From Aquilaria yunnanensis (lineage: Eukaryota; Streptophyta; Magnoliopsida; Malvales; Thymelaeaceae), in assembly GCA_039654915.1 (NCBI GenBank), contig CM077597.1:40398001-40462000 (forward strand): a stretch of DNA of 64,000 nt, written 5' to 3'. Under the pieces are notes generated by a model. The model made no database searches. It was not told the origin of the DNA and worked only from the letters and a program-made list of their open reading frames with translations. The position numbers were made by a program, and so were the translations under genes. How positions within the stretch are numbered: position 1 is the stretch's first letter; each line of letters opens with the position of its first letter. Positions 59,066 through 64,000 of the stretch are shown here, one piece after another.

Positions 59066-59446
59066 ATCTCCCACTTGTACTAAAGCCAATCATCTATGTA
59101 TCTAATACTGATTGACCTAGAATGACTATCATGCTTCTACTGCATAAGGGGTTTTGTAAACGAATCAACAGTGTTGCTGTCAGTCGAAGTCCTGGATATC
59201 CACACATCACCCCTCTCGATGATCTCCTTGAAGTGATGATAGCATCGGAGTATGTGTTTGGATCACTAGTGAGATCGAGGTTCTTTAGCCTATACGATTG
59301 CTCTATTGTTGTCAGAATAGAGCTCTATCAGGTCAGCAATGCTTGGAACCATTCCAAGTTTTGTGATGAACTTCTTGATCCAAACTGCCTCATTCGCAGT
59401 ATTAGAGGCAGCAATGTACTCAGATTCCATTGTAGAGTCGAGACCA
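59066..59446 (-). pseudogene. copia RNase H remnant of copy K
   Basis: Minus strand: the frame 59478-59290 contains DSTMESEYIAASNTANEAVWIKKF and ADLIELYSDNNRAIV, the end of copia RNase H, and more decayed sequence runs to the PPT. At about 59446 it jumps into the middle of a copia LTR. All other coding parts are gone. The overall form (LTR, RNase H scrap, LTR piece) is the same as in copy J at 15309-17463. Confidence 0.8.
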
Positions 59447-59826
59447 AACAATTCAGCCCGTGCACTCAAATAATCCAATTGGCTCTATCTGTGCAACCTA
59501 ATAGGCTTCTATCACATTGGTAATGATCATGAATCACATTTATGATCATAAACAATGAGTGGTGTCTAGCAACACATCATTGCTACCCAAGTGAGAAGAT
59601 TGTCGGTGATTCGACTAAACCTTTATGATCATTATCCGTATATGCCATTGTCCCTTTGTCCAAGATACCAAGACCAAGCATGAAACATGGAATGTGTCAC
59701 TCTCCTATAGCCCGATCTATGATTTCCTGATTACCGAGTAGACTTAACTTAAACTGATGATATTGATATCGTATATCAACTCATCTAAGCATGGCCATGC
59801 ATTTCTTAGTCTCACTCTATTAAGGG
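59447..59826 (-). mobile_element. 5' LTR fragment of copy K, disrupted by LTR-Y
   Basis: Repeats the order of 58132-58510 (AGACCAAACAATTCAGCCC onwards) in the same orientation. It is interrupted at 59827 by a solo LTR-Y, resumes as GGGCCCGAA up to 62326, and is then cut by the W element. The inner junction at 59446 shows that K lost its interior and part of this LTR together. Confidence 0.75.
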
Positions 59827-62314
59827 TGTTACCACCTCACAAAATGGGAGAATTACAAGTATGTCATAATGGCTAAAAACTATTACATTGTGTAATTCTC
59901 ACCATAGTGATTGAAGTGTGGGGGGTAAAAGGCATGATCAATACCTTCTTAAAAGTGTTCTAAGTTGGTAAATTGGCCCCCAAGAAAAGCCTAAAGGATT
60001 GCTTGTTTGTCAAGCAACTGATGGACTTTTTTGTAAGGTTTTGAAAATTCGGGTACTCAATTGCAAAACTCTCAAGAAAGAGACTTGGAGAGTTATGGGA
60101 TGGATATGAATGGTATGAAAGTGCTATTGGAGGACCAAATTACTCATGGAAGACAAGTTTGGACAAAGGAAACACTAAAGGCAATAAGGACCTAAATGTC
60201 CTAGTGTAAACCTTAAGGTGTTCAAGCTTTTGACTTAAGTCTAAGAGTGGAATTGTGGAGTTATCCCACCATGGGGGAGGCAGCCAAGAGTTGATAATTA
60301 GTGAAAAATGTTGGGCACATGTGTACCAATGAGTTTAAGACAAAGAAACCATAATTAGTGATAAGGAAAATGACATAAAGCAAGGTTAAGCTTGTTAAGT
60401 GTGTTTTGTGCCGTGAAGCTCATTTAAGGCCATTTAAGTGGCCAAATCACTTATCGCTCTCTCATTTTCATCCTCCTCTAGCCCAAGAACACAGCCATAC
60501 TTCCTACATAGCCACCACACCTCCAAACTTGCAATTGATTGAAATTGAAGGAAAAAGAAAGCAATTGGAAGCAAACTAGAGCTATTTCTTTGATACTTCA
60601 AGGATCAAGCTTGATTTTTGGCCTACCCACTTTGGTAAGGGTTCTCTTGTTTGCATGGACTTTTTTCTGTAATTTTGAAACATTCATGGAGCTATGGATA
60701 AGCTTGGAAGAGAGCTATCAGCTTGATGAACCAAGCTTTTTGAGGGGAGTGCACTTATTGAAGGTTTTGTGACCTATTGTCAAGTGCACAAAGATGGCAG
60801 TGAAATGAGGGTTTCTAGAGCCCAAAGTTAGTAATAAATAGTGTTAAAATCCTCCTAAGACCAAGCATTAGCTTGAGGAGAGCTGCCATAGTGATTTGGT
60901 TATGTTTATTATGTGTTTTATGGACTAACCTATGGTATATGTTGCTGACACATTTCATGTGTTTGTTGTTGTGTTTGCATGCTGCATTTGGTTGCTATAT
61001 CTTGTATATATGCATTGTGGTTTTTTTGTTTTAGTGTCTTTGGATGCAGCTTTTAATGATGGTTACATTGCCTAGTGAATCGAAGTGCTACCCTTAATAA
61101 GTTTCTCAATGAAACTTACTACCCTCAATTCTGTCATTTCAGGTCCAGCTGAAAGATCACCTTCAAACTAACCTTTATGGGTTGAGTTTTAATCTGAAAT
61201 TTCAAGTACATGAACTTCCATATGTCTAGTTATGATCTGGAAAGTTTGGTGATTTTATGAGCACATTTGGTATTTTTAATGGTGGTACTTATTGTGTTGT
61301 GCTGCAGCTGTCCAGCATCCTGTTTTTGGAGTCCATTGTATCTCAGGACCTCCTATAACCTAGAGTGCGTATTTAGCTGAGTTCAGACCATATTGTAGTG
61401 AATGTATGCATGTACATGTAGTGTATGTAAAATGAGACAAGTATGTGAACATTTGAGTAATGTTTTGGCTATGTAAGTGATGTGGTGCAAAGCTGCCTAA
61501 GTGTGAATGATGGGCTGCTTACTTGTAAATTCTGTTTTGCCCACATAAAGTTGTTAAAAGAAAGGGAATGTAATTCCTATGTGTAATAGACATATATGGG
61601 ATAGCCTTGGAGGGCTTTCACCTTGTGAATGAGGTGTTTGCATGGTTTAGAAAAATTGTATGGGCAAAATGATCCAAAAGTTGCCAGAATTTTGACTCTG
61701 GACCTAAAGTTTAATATCTCCCTGTGTAGAATGAATATTGATATGAAATTTTGACCACACCTAGAGGACATCTAGAGGGTTAACTGGGATTTTTAATTTC
61801 TGGATTTAGAGCACTGTAGCCAAAGATATGATGTTGTAACTTTGGATGAGTTACTGTTTATTTGGTCAGAATTTTGTAACCAAATTAAAAAATCCATAAC
61901 TTGGTCCATAGGTGGGCTATTGATGTAAAAAAAAATTCATTGGTTTGCCCTAAGTCTCTACTTGATAATGGAGCAAATAAAATAGGGGGTATGAGGCTAT
62001 AATGATACAGTTTATTAGTGGAAGTTACAGTTGCAGTGGCTGGTCACTAGAACTTAACAAGATTGCCTAATGTGTGGTAGCCAAGATTAAGATTTGTGCT
62101 ACTATTTTCTTTCTTTGCTGCCATGGTGTGCATGAAATGTGAATATGTGTGTGATGGTTGGACCAATATGCATGTGTTTACATAGTGCCCAAGAGGGCCA
62201 CTTGGGTATGCACATTAAGGGTAGTGTTCTGATGGCCTACAGAATATTACCAATCCTGGGTGTCTAAATGCACAATTTTGGCACCATAATTGGACTACCC
62301 CTGGGTGGGTAACA
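59827..62314 (+). mobile_element. solo LTR-Y, 2.49 kb
   Basis: It starts TGTTACCACCTCAC and ends GTGGGTAACA. The left flank AAGGG and right flank AAAGG differ by one base; intact copia LTRs have AAGGGGCCC here, so the right copy looks like an AAGGG duplication with one G-to-A change. Splice-like GGTAAGGG at 60634 and TTTCAGGTCC near 61142 are shared with the copy at 6645-9118. A plus-strand frame (60539-60772) ends LDEPSFLRGVHLLKVL, and the equivalent frame is also open at 7286-7579. Confidence 0.9.
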
Positions 62315-62326
62315 AAAGGGCCCGAA

Positions 62327-63200
62327 TGATGCCTGATAGCATCTTCGTTGTATGACATAGCAGGCCTGAGAGGGTTCTGGTATGAAGATGTCTGTAGGAG
62401 AGACTTCCAACGTGAATACCTGAAACACTGAAAAGAACAAGGGTTAGGAGCTCCCCGAAATGTGTTCCCGGGGAAGGAGCCTCCGACGCCCAAGTCAGTA
62501 TTTGGCAAGTAAGGAGCAGAGAGTGGAGAGTAATGAGTGGAGAGGGTTCTCTTAGAGTTCTGTCTGTGTCCTTACCAAGATCGTCCCCTAAGTATTTATA
62601 GGAGGGCATTAGGGAGAAGTCTATTTAAAACAGCCCGCTCAGATCATGACACGTGTTCGGTCGGCTGTGGTTCGTACCTTCGGGGATGGGGATCTCCAGT
62701 TGGCCATAGGCCGTTCTGGCCAGAAGTCAGGACCGTGGGAGGTCTGTGTGTCAGGGGCGTGTGTGAGGTCTTTGTGTCAGAGGCTCATTAACTGTTTTGG
62801 TTGTCCACAAGACCCTTTTGGTGAAAGAGACCCTTTCGGGATAAAAAGACCTCTTTGGGATATGAAAGCTTCTTTCCGAGGTTGCCCCGGTCATTCAGAA
62901 TGCCCCTCGGCATAGAGGATGCCCTTCAGAGGTTGTTTTCCCCTGCCGAGGATGGTGAGCCTACTTTTCCCGAAGTTGGCCAGGTCATCTTACTGAGGGT
63001 GGTAGCACACCGTACTCCTGAGGTGAGTCCTGTTATTCCCCGAGGGTGATGGTGGATTATCGAGGTTAGGGGGTCAAGGATTGCGGACCCTCCTTCCAAG
63101 GTTGGTGCTCATCTTCTCTGAGGGTGATTCCCGCCTTTACCAAGGGTGGTGCTCGTCACAGCTTGGGAGTTTGAAGGGTAATAGCCCTTTGGCTATCACA
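62327..63200 (-). mobile_element. W-type gypsy LTR, 874 bp
   Basis: Bounded by TGATGCCTGATAGC on the left and GGCTATCACA on the right, so TG...CA in either reading. The right edge is followed by TGCCCCCCTCGG (63201-63212), a reverse PPT, so this is the 3' LTR of a minus-strand element whose body lies to the right, mostly beyond the window. A reverse TATA box (TATTTATA) lies at 62593-62600. It contains the reverse of a GACTTGGGCGTCGGAGG motif known to me from plant gypsy LTRs. It was inserted into the LTR remnant of copia copy K. Confidence 0.7.
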
Positions 63201-63212
63201 TGCCCCCCTCGG
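63201..63212 (-). promoter_or_regulatory. reverse polypurine tract of the W element
   Basis: TGCCCCCCTCGG, read on the minus strand as CCGAGGGGGGCA, directly before the LTR start TGTGATAGCC. Confidence 0.7.
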
Positions 63213-64000
63213 AGAGCCGAAGATATATCTTCAGCTTTTAAGCCTTCGCGAGCTAGTCGTGGAACCCTTTAGATGGTTGTCCAAACCCTGAAATGACCAG
63301 AGTCACCTTTTCCGAATGAGAGTCTCTTTAACCTAGAACATCTGTTCTTGCCGAGATAGTGGGATTTATCCTTTCGGGAGAGGAGTCCAGTGTTCCCAAG
63401 GTTGTTTCTTCAGTCAAAGTGTATCCGTTCTAAGCCTTTTAATGCCTCTCAATGGATCGTCACGTCTACTTGATGTGTTCCCTTGGGAAGGATTTAAGTC
63501 TGGCAGTTGTCAAGGATGAGCCCTCGTTTCCCGCACTGGGTGACACATGTCACCTAGTGATTGGCGAATGGTCACATCGGTTTCGTCAGACGTGCCTCTT
63601 CACCTTCAAGGGGCAATTATGGTGATGCTTCGCCTTCTTCCTTCCTCCTATAAATCCCCCATTCCTCATTAGTTTTCTCACACTTATGTTCTCTTGCTCT
63701 CTTTTGCTCTCGAATTTTCACCCCTCCTTGTCTTTTCCGGTGGTGGTGCTAGTAGCGGGGTGATTTCCGGCAGTTTCTTCAACGTTATTCCGAAGTCATT
63801 TCTTTTTCTGAACTAGGTGGGTTCTTTTCCAAAGTCATTTTTCAGCATTATTTCCTTATCTTCTTTTTCACCTTTCCAAAGTTAGGTTTCCCTTTTTTTG
63901 AATGTCTACCCCAGTTCCGCTCATGTCTGTCTGACCTGTCCCCGAGAGCTGGACTCCCTTTAATTCTCATCCGAGTTGTACCACTTCAGAGAAGTTAGAG
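63213..64000. other. W element interior or neighbouring DNA, unassigned
   Basis: GC-richer than most of the window. If the W reading is right, this is the untranslated 3' part of its interior on the minus strand. On the plus strand, TATAAATC at 63649-63656 is followed by a C/T-rich leader-like stretch (63660-63740), which looks like a promoter of another unit. No domain was recognised in any frame before the window ends. Confidence 0.4.

Overview
This window is nuclear DNA of a flowering plant, probably a eudicot-like species with a large, retrotransposon-rich genome; the species cannot be named from sequence alone. The evidence is one plant-type aldehyde (glyoxal) oxidase gene in a mass of nested LTR retrotransposons of recognisably plant lineages: Tat/Ogre-like and chromodomain Ty3/gypsy, and a Ty1/copia family with a tRNA-iMet primer site. 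No rRNA, tRNA or CRISPR feature was seen. Only one gene looks intact and non-mobile: a single-exon GLOX gene at 12482-14167 (+).

Layout. 1-2432 is the repeat-rich 3' untranslated part of a Tat/Ogre-like element. It holds a 56-57 bp array, a 42 bp array and a tract of serial hairpins, and ends in a polypurine tract (PPT) followed by its LTR (2433-4217). 4245-10440 is a pile of large gypsy LTRs, here named X, Y and Z, including a solo LTR-Y inside an inverted LTR-Y. 10441-15308 is the island with GLOX. 15309-17463 is a gutted copia copy (J). 17464-30627 is one minus-strand LTR-Y of about 2.45 kb, stretched to 13.2 kb by four later insertions: a deleted gypsy-X element (17572-23027), a copia solo LTR (23777-25192), a solo LTR-Z (25799-28205) and another copia solo LTR (28467-29882). 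All four are flanked by 5-bp target-site duplications (TSDs), one of them with a mismatch.

30628-49745 is a copia cluster: an old minus-strand remnant (F), a plus-strand element (E, 32980-40072), a minus-strand element (G, 40073-48477) that itself carries a solo LTR, and another old remnant (H). E and G lie tail to tail and form a very long inverted repeat. 49746-57357 holds unassigned DNA, a solo LTR-Y (51383-53807) and a faint Athila-like remnant. 57358-64000 holds W-type gypsy LTRs, a gutted copia copy (K) and a further solo LTR-Y (59827-62314).

How it works together. None of the element genes seen is intact: E and G have full domain order but several stop codons, two of them shared. The window is mainly a stratigraphic record, with insertions dated relative to each other by nesting. 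GLOX, a secreted copper-radical oxidase, is the one gene likely to serve the plant. The most unusual signal is at 1-2360, where tens of short hairpins keep one fold while their stem sequences change together on both sides. Coordinates of element ends were read by eye and may be off by a few bases; ends of decayed fragments are approximate.
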